Positions 25,185 through 33,653 of a DNA stretch of 64,000 bases are shown in pieces. Below the pieces are notes generated by a model. The model was not told the DNA's origin and searched no databases. It saw only the letters and a program-made list of their open reading frames with translations. The stretch lies in contig CAYTXG010000006.1 of assembly GCA_964441025.1 (NCBI GenBank), positions 41,366 through 105,365 on the forward strand. Reading direction: 5' to 3'. The position numbers and the translations under genes were made by a program. This DNA is from JAAZIN01 sp964441025. GTDB taxonomy: Bacteria > Bacillota > Dethiobacteria > DTU022. The stretch's first letter is position 1. Each line of letters begins with the position of its first letter.

Positions 25185-26292
25185 TCCTAACCTCCCCCCC
25201 GGAAAGTGTAAAAAAATGCGACCCTGACTTATATTCCTTTTCCAAATCAGGCAGTGGAACGGCAGTGGTAATAAAAGATTGATCCTCTCTGGCTTTGATA
25301 AATGTTAATAGCCGGCTGCGCCTCTCTTCATCAAGCTCGGAAAAGACGTCATCAAGCAGCAGAATAGATTTTTCATCGCAGGTGCTGTTGAATAGATCCA
25401 CTTCTCCCATTTTCAAAGCAAGCACAGCTGTTCGCTGCTGCCCCTGGGAGCCGAATTTGCGTATATCTGAACCGTTGATCATAACAGTAAAATCATCGAT
25501 GTGCGGTCCAATGGCAGTAGATCCCCTGCGCAGCTCTGAGAAACGGGCACTCTGCAGCTGTTCCCGGTATAAGCTGACCATCAACACCGGATCTTCGACT
25601 AAATTAACCGTTGATCTGTAAAGGAGAGAAATATTTTCACCTTCTGAAGTTAAAGAGGTAAAGTGTACGCGGGACGCTGATTCCAGCTCTTCTACAAATT
25701 TCATTCTCTCCCTGATAATCCAGGCGCCTGTTTCCGCAAGCGCCTGTTCCCATGGCTTCATAATAGCATAATCTATTAAACGACTTCCCCTTTTCTCTTT
25801 CAAAATACGGTTACGCTGGCGTAATGCGCGATAGTAATGACGCAGTTTGCTGTAATAGAGCGGCTTCAGACGGGAACACTCCATATCAAGGAAACGGCGG
25901 CGCACAGAGGGACCCTCTTTAACCAGAAACAGATCATCCGGGGCAAATATGACCATGGGGTGACGGTAAATATAATCGCTTCTGGTAAAGGGTTTCCCAT
26001 TTATTTTAATCTGGAGACGATGCGGCTGCTGGTAAGCTGTCTCGGCTGTACAGCGTCCTTCACCTGTAACAAAAGCTCCCTTGAGGTAAAAATAATCGCT
26101 GCCGAAGCGTGAAATTTCCATATCCTGGCTGGTGCGAAAAGAGCGAGAAACAGAGATATAGTAGAGCGCCTCCAGGAGATTGGTCTTACCCTGCCCATTG
26201 TTTCCAAAAAATATATTTACCCCAGGATGAAACAGCAGATCCTGGCGGCGGTAATTCCGGAAGTTGATCAGGTTAAGCGACTCTAGATACAC
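25159..26292 (-). CDS. recF: DNA replication and repair protein RecF
   Basis: SMC-like ATPase that helps load RecA at gaps. The 377-residue product has the Walker A motif FGNNGQGKTNLLEAL (about 29-43), the SGSQGQQRTAVLALK signature region (read here as KFGSQGQQRTAVLAL), and the Walker B LLLDDVFSELDEERR. The GTG start lies 18 bases after dnaN. It is the third gene of the dnaA-dnaN-recF order, and its last codons overlap the start of the DUF721 gene. Confidence 0.96.
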   Translation of the reverse strand: MYLESLNLINFRNYRRQDLLFHPGVNIFFGNNGQGKTNLLEALYYISVSRSFRTSQDMEISRFGSDYFYLKGAFVTGEGRCTAETAYQQPHRLQIKINGKPFTRSDYIYRHPMVIFAPDDLFLVKEGPSVRRRFLDMECSRLKPLYYSKLRHYYRALRQRNRILKEKRGSRLIDYAIMKPWEQALAETGAWIIRERMKFVEELESASRVHFTSLTSEGENISLLYRSTVNLVEDPVLMVSLYREQLQSARFSELRRGSTAIGPHIDDFTVMINGSDIRKFGSQGQQRTAVLALKMGEVDLFNSTCDEKSILLLDDVFSELDEERRSRLLTFIKAREDQSFITTAVPLPDLEKEYKSGSHFFTLSGGEVRIERAGTDY

Positions 26293-26310
26293 GTTCCTAA
26301 CACCCGATCA

Positions 26311-27414
26311 TCAGTAGTCCATTTTAATTGGCAGCACAAGATAAAGATAACTTTCATCCCCGGGCAGGCGAAATATTACCGGTCCCGTTTTCCCGTGAAA
26401 ATCAATAGTTATCTCTTCTGTGGAAACAGCCCTTAAAAAATCCATAATAAAACGAGAATTAATATGAAGTTCAACCTCTTCACCCTGGCAATCAACAGAA
26501 AGCTCTTCCTCCATCCGGCCGATCTGGGATGAAACTCGTACCACCATAGAGCCGCTGCCCACAGATAGCTGAATCGCGCTGTTAGGTCCTTCCGCCAGTA
26601 GTGCAGCACGGGCAACAGTCTCCGCCATGGAACTGCGATTCGTTTTTACCCTTGTTAAATAGCGCTCGGGGATAACTGAACTTATATCGGGATATTTTTC
26701 ATTGAGCAGCCTGGCGGCAAAATACACAGTTCCAAAATTGAAAATGAGCTGCTCACCGCCGGAAAAAAATTCTATCTCCTTTTCGCTTTGCTCAATAATT
26801 TTCAGCAGTTCACGCAGAGCTTTAGCCGGGACAAGACATCTCCTGTTTGGAAAGTTCCATTTGCCGTCTGATATATCTTTCACCGCGAGGCGATAGGTAT
26901 CGGAACTCATCAAAGTGAGACGAGTGCAGTCAAACTCGAAAAGAACACCATTAAAGGCCGGCCTGGTTTCCTCAGCGGATGCCGCAAAGATAACCATTTT
27001 CAAAGTTTTCTTTAATTCCTGCGGATCTATGGAGATTGAAGTATTGTTTTCCGGGACGATTTTTTCCAAAGGAGGAAAATCCGCAGGATCAGCGCCGGCC
27101 AGGGTAAATTTTGACGGTCCGCAGCTGAGGTTGACCTGTAAATTTTCAATGTCAATTTCAAAATCTACCTCGGATTCAGGCAGGTAACGAACAATTTCAG
27201 CAATTTTAGACGGCAACAGTATTTTTCCCGAGGCCTCCCCCTTGTATGGCAGAGCCACCTTGATAAAAAGTTCAAGGTTTGTTGCAGCCAGGGTAATTTT
27301 CTCAGGATCTGTTTCACAAAAGATGTTATCCAGATACTGAATGGGTGATTGCCTTGAAAGGGCTTTTTCAACAATATCCAGGTATTGGCCAAAAGCTTCT
27401 TTTGAAAGGATCAT
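26311..27414 (-). CDS. dnaN: DNA polymerase III beta subunit (sliding clamp)
   Basis: The 367-residue clamp has three repeats of the clamp fold; recognisable parts are ILLPSKIAEIVRYLP in the first third, PAFNGVLFEF in the second and the C-terminal YLVLPIKM (PIRL-type end). I start it at the ATG at 27412-27414: the open frame runs 68 codons further upstream into the AT-rich spacer but shows no family similarity there. A ribosome site AGGTGAT lies about 11 bases upstream. The 222-base spacer from dnaA carries DnaA boxes. Confidence 0.96.
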   Translation of the reverse strand: MILSKEAFGQYLDIVEKALSRQSPIQYLDNIFCETDPEKITLAATNLELFIKVALPYKGEASGKILLPSKIAEIVRYLPESEVDFEIDIENLQVNLSCGPSKFTLAGADPADFPPLEKIVPENNTSISIDPQELKKTLKMVIFAASAEETRPAFNGVLFEFDCTRLTLMSSDTYRLAVKDISDGKWNFPNRRCLVPAKALRELLKIIEQSEKEIEFFSGGEQLIFNFGTVYFAARLLNEKYPDISSVIPERYLTRVKTNRSSMAETVARAALLAEGPNSAIQLSVGSGSMVVRVSSQIGRMEEELSVDCQGEEVELHINSRFIMDFLRAVSTEEITIDFHGKTGPVIFRLPGDESYLYLVLPIKMDY

Positions 27415-27636
27415 GGACAATATAATCACCTGCTCCCCATATTTTTTTCTTGTTTTAATAAGAAGAATATATATATATATAATAATAGTCTTCACAGAGC
27501 CTGTGAATTTTGTTGAAAAGCTAAAAATCATCAGGTGACGCTGCGATACTTTATCCAAAACTGCTGTGGAGAATGCAAGTGAAAGGTGTTGATAAAGATC
27601 GGCGTTTATGATCGGCACAACTTGTCCACAGCTTAA
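27415..27636. other. oriC part: DnaA-box cluster and AT-rich tract between dnaA and dnaN
   Basis: Four 9-mers each differ by one base from TTATCCACA: 27551-27559 (TTATCCAAA), 27565-27573 (minus strand, TTCTCCACA), 27587-27595 (minus strand, TTATCAACA) and 27622-27630 (TTGTCCACA). Next to them, 27440-27490 is a long AT-rich tract with an ATATAT run, suitable for unwinding, bordered by a perfect inverted repeat TTCACAG-AGC-CTGTGAA (27491-27507). In Bacillus the unwinding site also lies downstream of dnaA, so this is probably the DUE-bearing half of a bipartite origin. Confidence 0.7.
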
Positions 27637-28998
27637 TCAGATGTTATTGACAAGCTCATTTTTAAGCAGGTCCAACTTGATTTTTTCTTCGTCGTCATCA
27701 GCGGTGAGCTTATTGATCTTCCTGATGGCATGTAAAACTGTGGTATGATCCCGCCCTCCAAATTCCTCGCCAATCTTTGGCAGTGAAAGATCCGTCAGTT
27801 CGCGGGTCAGGTACATGGCTATTTGACGGGCAAATGCTATATTGCGAGTTCTTCTTTTGCTGCGCAGTTCCCCCGGGGTCAGATAAAATTGTTCAGCCAC
27901 AAAGGTGATTATTTTATCCACAGGGATCTCTTTTTTTGCAGTAAAAAGTATATTTTTCAGGGCTTCATCAGTCAGGTCAAGGGTGATTTTTGAATTTGAC
28001 AGCGAAGCATAGGCTACAATCCTGATCAAGGCTCCCTCAAGCTCGCGGATATTATTTTCAACTTTCGAGGCGATATGGTGCAGCACATCATCAGAAATAT
28101 CAAATTCTTCCAGCAGAGATTTTTTCTTTAGAATTGCTATTCTCGTTTCCAGATCAGGGGGCTGAATATCGGTAATCAGACCCCATTCAAAACGGGAACG
28201 AAGGCGATCCTCCAGGGTGGGAATTTCTTTTGGAGGCCTGTCGCTGGAAACAACGATCTGGCGGTTTAGGTTGTGGAGAGTGTTAAAGGTATGGAAAAAC
28301 TCTTCCTGCGTTTGTTCCTTTCTGGCTAAAAATTGGATATCGTCAATTAAAAGTACATCTATATTGCGGTAATGATTTCTAAATTCGACGGTTTTATTAT
28401 CCCGAATGGCATTAATAAAGTCATTGGTGAATTTTTCTGAGGAACAGTAAAGGATGTTTTTTAAATTGTGATGATTGGCTATGTACTGGCCGATGGCATG
28501 CAACAGATGGGTTTTACCCAGGCCTACACCGCCATATATAAAAAAAGGGTTGTAAGCCTTAGCGGGGCTCTCAGCAACGGCAAGGGATGCGGCATGGGAA
28601 AGGCGGTTGCAGGGGCCGACCACAAAACTGGCGAATGTGTAGCGCGGGTTGAATAAAGATTCCTTGCCGGCGTAAGTATTTATATTTCCGCCCATGGCTG
28701 CAGGCACTTCAAAAGGGTAATCGCCATCTCCGTCGAAATCCATGAAATCGGCAACAACAACAAAATCAACTTCATAATTACCGGAGGTAATGCTGTTCAA
28801 TTTTTTGATAATAGCTTTTTTATAGCGGTCCTGAATCCATTCCCTGGCAAAATCGTTGGGTACTGCTATTACCAGGCGCTGTTCTTTCAAAGAAAGAGGA
28901 CGGGTAGAAGCAAACCATGTTTCAAAGCTGGGTTTGCTAAGCTCCCGGCTGATATCGGTTAGAATCAAAGACCAGAGAGTTGAAAGGTCGCCCGACAA
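27637..28998 (-). CDS. dnaA: chromosomal replication initiator protein DnaA
   Basis: Origin-binding AAA+ ATPase. From the chosen TTG start it has 453 residues: domain I (LSTLWSLILTDISRELSKPSFETWF), a short linker, domain III with Walker A GGVGLGKTH (about 156-164), Walker B LLIDDIQFL and sensor motifs, and domain IV with the DNA-binding signature GRDHTTVLHA. I prefer TTG at 28996-28998 because GGGAGG lies seven bases before it and homologues begin here; an ATG at 29046 would add 16 residues and overlap a DnaA box. A DnaA box covers the likely promoter, which suggests self-control. Confidence 0.96.
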   Translation of the reverse strand: MSGDLSTLWSLILTDISRELSKPSFETWFASTRPLSLKEQRLVIAVPNDFAREWIQDRYKKAIIKKLNSITSGNYEVDFVVVADFMDFDGDGDYPFEVPAAMGGNINTYAGKESLFNPRYTFASFVVGPCNRLSHAASLAVAESPAKAYNPFFIYGGVGLGKTHLLHAIGQYIANHHNLKNILYCSSEKFTNDFINAIRDNKTVEFRNHYRNIDVLLIDDIQFLARKEQTQEEFFHTFNTLHNLNRQIVVSSDRPPKEIPTLEDRLRSRFEWGLITDIQPPDLETRIAILKKKSLLEEFDISDDVLHHIASKVENNIRELEGALIRIVAYASLSNSKITLDLTDEALKNILFTAKKEIPVDKIITFVAEQFYLTPGELRSKRRTRNIAFARQIAMYLTRELTDLSLPKIGEEFGGRDHTTVLHAIRKINKLTADDDEEKIKLDLLKNELVNNI

Positions 28999-29052
28999 AA
29001 AATAACCTCCCTGCTGATCATGAGAAAAAGCGCCGAGGTTATACACAAAGAG

Positions 29053-29082
29053 AGTATATTATCAACATTGTTCTGTGGATAA
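29053..29082 (-). promoter_or_regulatory. probable dnaA promoter overlapped by a DnaA box
   Basis: On the minus strand TATACT (29053-29058) lies 18 bases from a weak -35 (TTATCC, 29077-29082) that is itself part of the perfect DnaA box at 29074-29082. Bound DnaA would cover the -35 region. Confidence 0.5.
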
Positions 29083-29202
29083 TCGGCTCGACCGCATGCT
29101 TGCACAGGCAACGGCAAATAATATTTTATCAGATCAAATTATCCGCTGCAACGGCTTAAAAAAGCCGCGAAGGTTATTTAACATCAAATAATGCCGTTTA
29201 TC

Positions 29203-29232
29203 TTGACATTATTAAATTTTTTAAGGTATACT
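29203..29232 (+). promoter_or_regulatory. sigma-A promoter of rpmH
   Basis: A perfect TTGACA (29203-29208), an 18-base AT-rich spacer and TATACT (29227-29232) lie 40 bases upstream of rpmH. Confidence 0.85.
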
Positions 29233-29272
29233 TTTCCTACATTATGAACAGAAAATCGTGAAAGGAAAGGTT

Positions 29273-29407
29273 ATGAAAAGGACATACCAGCCAAAGCGCA
29301 GAAAAAGGAAAAGGATGCATGGCTTTTTAAAAAGGATGAGCACAACTGCAGGAAGGGCTGTAATCAGAAGAAGAAGGCAGCGCCGGCGTAAAAATATCAG
29401 CGCCTGA
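29273..29407 (+). CDS. rpmH: 50S ribosomal protein L34
   Basis: A 44-residue, very basic protein with the complete L34 pattern: MKRTYQPKRRKRKRMHGF at the start, RMSTTAGRAVI in the middle and an arginine-rich end. The ATG start has GGAAAGG three bases upstream of it. It is the first gene of the right-hand replication arm and is followed 13 bases later by rnpA, as in most bacteria. Confidence 0.97.
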   Translation: MKRTYQPKRRKRKRMHGFLKRMSTTAGRAVIRRRRQRRRKNISA

Positions 29408-29420
29408 TTTTTAGACGAGA

Positions 29421-29750
29421 ATGGAACGTTTAAAAAAAAATTGGGAATATAAAAGAGTTTACAGACGCGGCCGGGCCCTTTTCTCTAGAAAAATTGTTCT
29501 ATATGCATATCCAAACAAAACCTGTGACAGCCGAATTGGATTTTCCATAAGTAAAAAAGTAGGGAAAAGTGTTCAACGGAACCGGATCAAAAGGGTTTTT
29601 AGTGAAGCATTCCGGAAGAATTATAACCGGATAAAAGAAGGATACGACTTTATTATTGTGGCCAGGAAAGAAGCAGTTGACCTGTCCTATCACCAGGCCT
29701 GCGAGGAGCTGCTTTATTTATGTCAAAAGGGAAAACTGCTGCGATTGTAA
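29421..29750 (+). CDS. rnpA: ribonuclease P protein component
   Basis: Protein subunit of RNase P, which trims the 5' leaders of tRNA precursors together with the catalytic RNA. The 109-residue product has the family's central signature SKKVGKSVQRNRIKRVFSE (the RNR-type RNA-binding segment, about 45-63) and the later DFIIVARKEA strand. The start has only a weak ribosome site, fitting translation from the rpmH transcript. The yidD frame begins just after or inside its 3' end. Confidence 0.96.
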   Translation: MERLKKNWEYKRVYRRGRALFSRKIVLYAYPNKTCDSRIGFSISKKVGKSVQRNRIKRVFSEAFRKNYNRIKEGYDFIIVARKEAVDLSYHQACEELLYLCQKGKLLRL

Positions 29751-29773
29751 GCCGGCAGGGAGCGTGGGTCACC

Positions 29774-29974
29774 ATGTGCCTGGCGATGATCAAGTTTTAC
29801 CAAAATTTCATTTCACCTTTACAGCCTGCCGCATGCAGATTTTACCCAACATGTTCACAATACTATTATGAAGCAGTGTTGAAATATGGTGTCGTCAGGG
29901 GCAGTTTTCTTGGAATAAGAAGGCTTTTTAGATGTCACCCCTTTCATCCGGGGGGCTATGATCCGGTAAACTGA
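29774..29974 (+). CDS. yidD: membrane protein insertion efficiency factor YidD
   Basis: Small inner-membrane-associated protein thought to assist YidC. The 66 residues from ATG 29774 cover the conserved body: FYQNFISPL, CRFYPTCSQYYYEA and FRCHPFHPGGYDPV. I chose this ATG because AGGGAG lies 11 bases upstream and homologues begin near IKFYQ. An ATG at 29720, inside rnpA, would add 18 residues and lacks a ribosome site. It stands between rnpA and yidC, the usual order. Confidence 0.9.
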   Translation: MCLAMIKFYQNFISPLQPAACRFYPTCSQYYYEAVLKYGVVRGSFLGIRRLFRCHPFHPGGYDPVN

Positions 29975-30007
29975 GGTAGGGTAAAGAGATGTGGGAGGAA
30001 ATAGTAA

Positions 30008-30757
30008 ATGACAGAAGCGATTGCCCAATTTTTTAGCAAGATTTTGACATTTATCTATACAGTGGTACCAAATTTTGGTGTATCAATAATTTTACTGACA
30101 TTGCTGATAAAGCTGGTTACCTTTCCTTTGAATCAGAAGCAGCTTCAGTCAAGTAAAAAAATGCAGGAACTGAACCCCGAGATTAAAAAAATCCAGCAGA
30201 AATACAAAGATGACAAAGTAAAACAGAATCAGGCGATGACGGAGTTTATGCAAAAAAACAAGATCAATCCCATGGCCGGATGCCTGCCCATGCTGGTACA
30301 GCTGCCTATTCTCTATGGAATATTTCGCTTGCTCAGGGAAACAGGAACTTTCCTGGGGGGATCGATTAACACTTTTTTAATACCGTCTTTCAACTTTATC
30401 GATCTGGCGGTATCACCAAGCGCTTTTAAGGGGGATCTGACTCAGCAAATAATTTATTATATCTTCCCCGTGCTTTCCGGGGTGAGCACCTATATCTATC
30501 AAAAGTTAACCATGACCGATACCAGTCAAAAAATGCTGCTCTACATGATGCCGGCAATGTTTATTTTTTTCAGTTTTTCTTTTCCTGCGGGATTGATTAT
30601 CTACTGGATTACAAACAATGTTTTGACCATGGGGCAGCATTTTCTAATTATAAATATGGATAAGAAGAAGGATGAAAAAACTGATCCGGTACAGGTTCAG
30701 GATAAAGGGAAAGGAAAATCAAAAAAAGGTAAAAAAGGAGAGAAGGGGGAGAGATGA
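30008..30757 (+). CDS. yidC: membrane protein insertase YidC/OxaA
   Basis: Inserts and folds membrane proteins with or without SecYEG. The 249-residue Gram-positive type protein has an N-terminal membrane segment, then the core of five membrane helices: VSIILLTLLIKLVTFPLNQKQ, where the arginine seen in many homologues is replaced by lysine, a cytoplasmic helical hairpin (KKMQELNPEIKKIQQKY), MAGCLPMLVQLPILYG, and FSFSFPAGLIIYWITNN. The C-terminal tail is rich in lysine. No lipobox is present. The ATG start follows GGGAGGA. Its stop overlaps the jag start (ATGA). Confidence 0.96.
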   Translation: MTEAIAQFFSKILTFIYTVVPNFGVSIILLTLLIKLVTFPLNQKQLQSSKKMQELNPEIKKIQQKYKDDKVKQNQAMTEFMQKNKINPMAGCLPMLVQLPILYGIFRLLRETGTFLGGSINTFLIPSFNFIDLAVSPSAFKGDLTQQIIYYIFPVLSGVSTYIYQKLTMTDTSQKMLLYMMPAMFIFFSFSFPAGLIIYWITNNVLTMGQHFLIINMDKKKDEKTDPVQVQDKGKGKSKKGKKGEKGER

Positions 30758-31374
30758 ACTCAGTAGAAGAGACAGGCAGGACCGTAGAAGAAGCAGTAGA
30801 GAAGGCGCTCTCCACTCTTGGGATAAAAAAGGATAATGCCTCTGTTGAGATTTTATGCGAACCGGCCCAGGGATTATTCAGCTTTATCAGTACACGGACA
30901 GCACGCGTTAAGGTAAAGCCCCGCTTGTCACCGGATATTTATCTGGAAAACTTCTTGAAGGGTATTGTTGCGGGGATGGGTTTGGAGGCGGCGATCCGGA
31001 TCCAGGAGGAGGAGCAGAAAATACGTGCCTCCATCAGCGGAAAAAAAGTTGGGGTTTTAATCGGGCGGCGGGGGAAAACCTTGAATGAACTGCAGTATCT
31101 GGCGAATACGGCGCTGCGGCGTCAATTTGCCAACTTCAGGAAAATGGTAATTGTTGATATCGGAAACTACCGTGCTAAACGCGAAAGAACCCTGACTCAG
31201 CTTGCCAGGAGCATTGGCCGACGCGTTGATGCGGAGCGCTGTGAACAGGTTCTGGAGCCCATGTCCGCCCAGGAGAGGCGGATCATTCACATGGCGCTGC
31301 AGGATTTTGAAGGCATTGTGACCTATAGCAAGGGGGAAGAACCTTATCGCCAGGTGGTCATAGCGCCGCGTTAG
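30754..31374 (+). CDS. jag: RNA-binding protein Jag/KhpB
   Basis: The 206-residue cytoplasmic RNA-binding protein has an N-terminal Jag_N domain (TGRTVEEAVEKALSTLG), a KH domain (KVGVLIGRRGKTLNELQYL, about 110-128) and an R3H domain containing the R-x3-H element in ERRIIHMAL near the C terminus. KhpB proteins bind many transcripts and affect cell-wall growth and division in Gram-positive cocci. The start overlaps yidC by four bases, so the two are translationally coupled. A terminator follows before mnmE. Confidence 0.95.
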   Translation: MNSVEETGRTVEEAVEKALSTLGIKKDNASVEILCEPAQGLFSFISTRTARVKVKPRLSPDIYLENFLKGIVAGMGLEAAIRIQEEEQKIRASISGKKVGVLIGRRGKTLNELQYLANTALRRQFANFRKMVIVDIGNYRAKRERTLTQLARSIGRRVDAERCEQVLEPMSAQERRIIHMALQDFEGIVTYSKGEEPYRQVVIAPR

Positions 31375-31385
31375 GGCAGCAGAAG

Positions 31386-31417
31386 GAACCGCTCCTCCCG
31401 GGGGGGGCGGTTTTTAC
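31386..31417 (+). terminator. terminator between jag and mnmE
   Basis: ACCGCTCC pairs with GGGGCGGT (one G-T pair allowed), followed by TTTTTA. It closes the rpmH-rnpA-yidD-yidC-jag transcript 12 bases after the jag stop. Confidence 0.8.
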
Positions 31418-31436
31418 TTTAATAAGGGGGCTTGTC

Positions 31437-32825
31437 TTGAACGACAGCGATACAATTGCCGCCATCAGCACACCTCTGGGAGAGGGCGGCATAGGCATCG
31501 TCAGAATTAGCGGTAAGGAAGCCTTTTGTGTCGGAGAGAGGGTATTCAGGCCTTACAGAACACGCGGACCGGATTATCCAAAATCACATCACCTTTACTA
31601 CGGACATATTCTTTCCCGGCACAGTGAACCTCTTGACGAGGTGCTGATGACATTTATGAGAGGGCCGCACACGTACACATGCGAGGATACAGTAGAGATA
31701 AACTGCCATAGCGGAATCTTGATGTTGCGCTCGCTGTTAAAGCGGATTTTGGAGGCAGGAGCAAGGGCGGCCGGGCCTGGAGAGTTTACCAGGCGTGCCC
31801 TCTTAAACGGCCGGATTGATCTAAGCCAGGCTGAAAGTGTGATCAGGGTAATCAGGGCCCGCTCTGATGAAGCTGTAAAAGCAGCTGTTTCCAATTTGGG
31901 GGGAGCACTTTCCAAAGAAATAGGGGAAATCAGGGCGCGGATAATGAGCATTCTTGCACAGGTGGAAGCACAGATGGATTTTCCCGAAGAATTTGACGAA
32001 GAATTTGTGTACGATGGGCCAACAAATGAAGAGCTCGCAGGAATAAAGGACCTTCTGGAGGATATGGCTGATGGAGCGGAAAGGGGCCGCGCGCTGCAAG
32101 AAGGTCTTAATACGGCAATTATCGGGAAGCCCAACGCCGGGAAATCATCCCTGCTTAATGCGCTGTTAAGGGAGCAGCGGGCTATTGTTCATGAAATTCC
32201 GGGGACAACGCGCGACCTGCTGGAGGGTTATCTGACGGTGTGCGGATATCCCCTCCGCTTAATTGATACCGCCGGTATTCACGGCGCCGCTGATCCCGTG
32301 GAGAAAGAGGGGATATTAAGGGCTAAAGGCGCTGTTGACGAAGCAAGGCTCCTGATAGTTGTTCTGGACGGATCCACCTCGTGGGATAAGGATGATGATG
32401 CCGTGTTCTCCCTGATCCGGCCAGATCAACTGGTGCTGATTGTCATTAATAAAATGGATTTGGAACAGCGAATGGGCGCAACGGAAACATCCGACCGCTT
32501 GCGGGGTTATCCGGTAGTACAAACATCGGCAACGCTGAATATGGGCATTGAGCAGCTTGAGGAGAAAATTGGCGGCATGCTTGATCAAAAGATCGGCACC
32601 ATTGCTGCAGAAAGCCCGGCTTTAACAAGCATCCGGCATGCTATGATTATCCGGGAGAGCCTGGATCTTGTTGGGGCGGTGATGAAGGCATCAAGGAAAG
32701 AGCCTTTAGAACTGTTAAGCATGTATCTGAAGGAGGCATGGCTGAAGCTGGGGGAAATTACCGGGGAGACCGCCTCCGAAGAGATCCTGGACCGGATCTT
32801 CAGCGATTTTTGTATTGGGAAATAA
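31437..32825 (+). CDS. mnmE: tRNA modification GTPase MnmE
   Basis: With MnmG it makes the 5-carboxymethylaminomethyl (or aminomethyl) group at wobble uridine of certain tRNAs. The 462-residue protein has the N-terminal folate-binding domain, a helical domain carrying an inserted G domain (GKPNAGKSSLLNAL at about 224, DTAG, NKMD), and the diagnostic C-terminal CIGK. It starts with TTG after AAGGGGG. Its usual partner gene mnmG does not follow; rsmG comes next after 16 bases. Confidence 0.96.
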   Translation: MNDSDTIAAISTPLGEGGIGIVRISGKEAFCVGERVFRPYRTRGPDYPKSHHLYYGHILSRHSEPLDEVLMTFMRGPHTYTCEDTVEINCHSGILMLRSLLKRILEAGARAAGPGEFTRRALLNGRIDLSQAESVIRVIRARSDEAVKAAVSNLGGALSKEIGEIRARIMSILAQVEAQMDFPEEFDEEFVYDGPTNEELAGIKDLLEDMADGAERGRALQEGLNTAIIGKPNAGKSSLLNALLREQRAIVHEIPGTTRDLLEGYLTVCGYPLRLIDTAGIHGAADPVEKEGILRAKGAVDEARLLIVVLDGSTSWDKDDDAVFSLIRPDQLVLIVINKMDLEQRMGATETSDRLRGYPVVQTSATLNMGIEQLEEKIGGMLDQKIGTIAAESPALTSIRHAMIIRESLDLVGAVMKASRKEPLELLSMYLKEAWLKLGEITGETASEEILDRIFSDFCIGK

Positions 32826-32841
32826 AGATGGAGAGCTGCGG

Positions 32842-33570
32842 ATGTCATCCAGACCGGAATACAGGGAACTTCTGGACAGGGTGGGGGAAGATCTGGGGTT
32901 GAGAATAAATGAGCTCCAGAAAATACAGCTGCTGCATTACATAGATCTTCTTCTGGAAGGCCTGGATAGGCAGAGGCTGGTAGGCGAAAGGAGCGGCGCT
33001 TCCCTCATTGAAAAACACCTTTACGATTCTTTGTACCCGCTGAAGCTTGGCCAGATCAGCCCCGGGAGCCTGCTGGATCTGGGTACAGGGGCCGGCCTGC
33101 CCGGGATACCGTTGAAGATATCCCTTCCCGGGCTTAAGCTCTACCTGCTGGATGCTAAAATGCGAAGAATTAATTACCTGAGGCGGATATCTGCCGAGCT
33201 GGGGCTGAAGGAGGTTTATTATTTGCCCGGGCGGGCGGAGGATTGGGGACGTGATCCCCGCTGCCGCGAGCGCTTCGACGGCGTGGTCAGCCGGGCGGTG
33301 GCCCGGGCTGCGGTGCTGGCAGAGCTGGCGCTGCCCCTGGCAAGGGTCGGGGGTTGTTTGCTCCTTTACAAAGGAAAACAGGGGGCGGATGAAATTGAGG
33401 AAGCAGAAGCTTCAATAAATCTCTGCGGGGGCAGGCAGGAGAGGAGCTGGCGCTACCGCCTTCCCACCGGGGAAGAGAGGACCCTGTTTTTCATCAGAAA
33501 AGTAAGAGCCACTCCCTCGCTTTATCCCAGGAGAAGCGGCATACCATCAAGAAAACCTCTGGGTACTTGA
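32842..33570 (+). CDS. rsmG: 16S rRNA (guanine527-N7)-methyltransferase RsmG
   Basis: SAM-dependent enzyme methylating G527 of 16S rRNA. The 242-residue product has the SAM-binding LDLGTGAGLPGIPLKI motif (about 70-85), LLDAKMRRINYLR and the VVSRAVA motif. I use ATG 32842, with GGAGAG six bases before it, rather than a TTG at 32815 inside mnmE. The C terminus carries about 25 basic residues beyond the usual fold end. Loss of RsmG gives low-level streptomycin resistance in known bacteria. Confidence 0.94.
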   Translation: MSSRPEYRELLDRVGEDLGLRINELQKIQLLHYIDLLLEGLDRQRLVGERSGASLIEKHLYDSLYPLKLGQISPGSLLDLGTGAGLPGIPLKISLPGLKLYLLDAKMRRINYLRRISAELGLKEVYYLPGRAEDWGRDPRCRERFDGVVSRAVARAAVLAELALPLARVGGCLLLYKGKQGADEIEEAEASINLCGGRQERSWRYRLPTGEERTLFFIRKVRATPSLYPRRSGIPSRKPLGT

Positions 33571-33653
33571 TGAATTTTATTTGCCCTGATGAAGGAATGC
33601 CTGGAGGCTTGTCTAATAGTTTCCATAAGCAAGCATGAGGTGGTGATCATCAG

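Larger units (their letters stand above)
28999..29272. other. oriC part: DnaA boxes between dnaA and rpmH
   Basis: This divergent spacer holds one perfect DnaA box (TTATCCACA on the minus strand, 29074-29082), two boxes with one mismatch (TTATACACA at 29039-29047, TTATCAACA at 29059-29067) and a weaker one (29139-29147), plus AT-rich stretches around 29120-29230. The strand on which genes are coded switches here. Together with the cluster between dnaA and dnaN this gives a bipartite oriC. Confidence 0.75.

Noticed and set aside
27465..27507. Terminator between dnaA and dnaN
   Set aside because: The TTCACAG/CTGTGAA hairpin is short and on the minus strand is not followed by a T-run, only mixed AT sequence; it may be an origin element instead.
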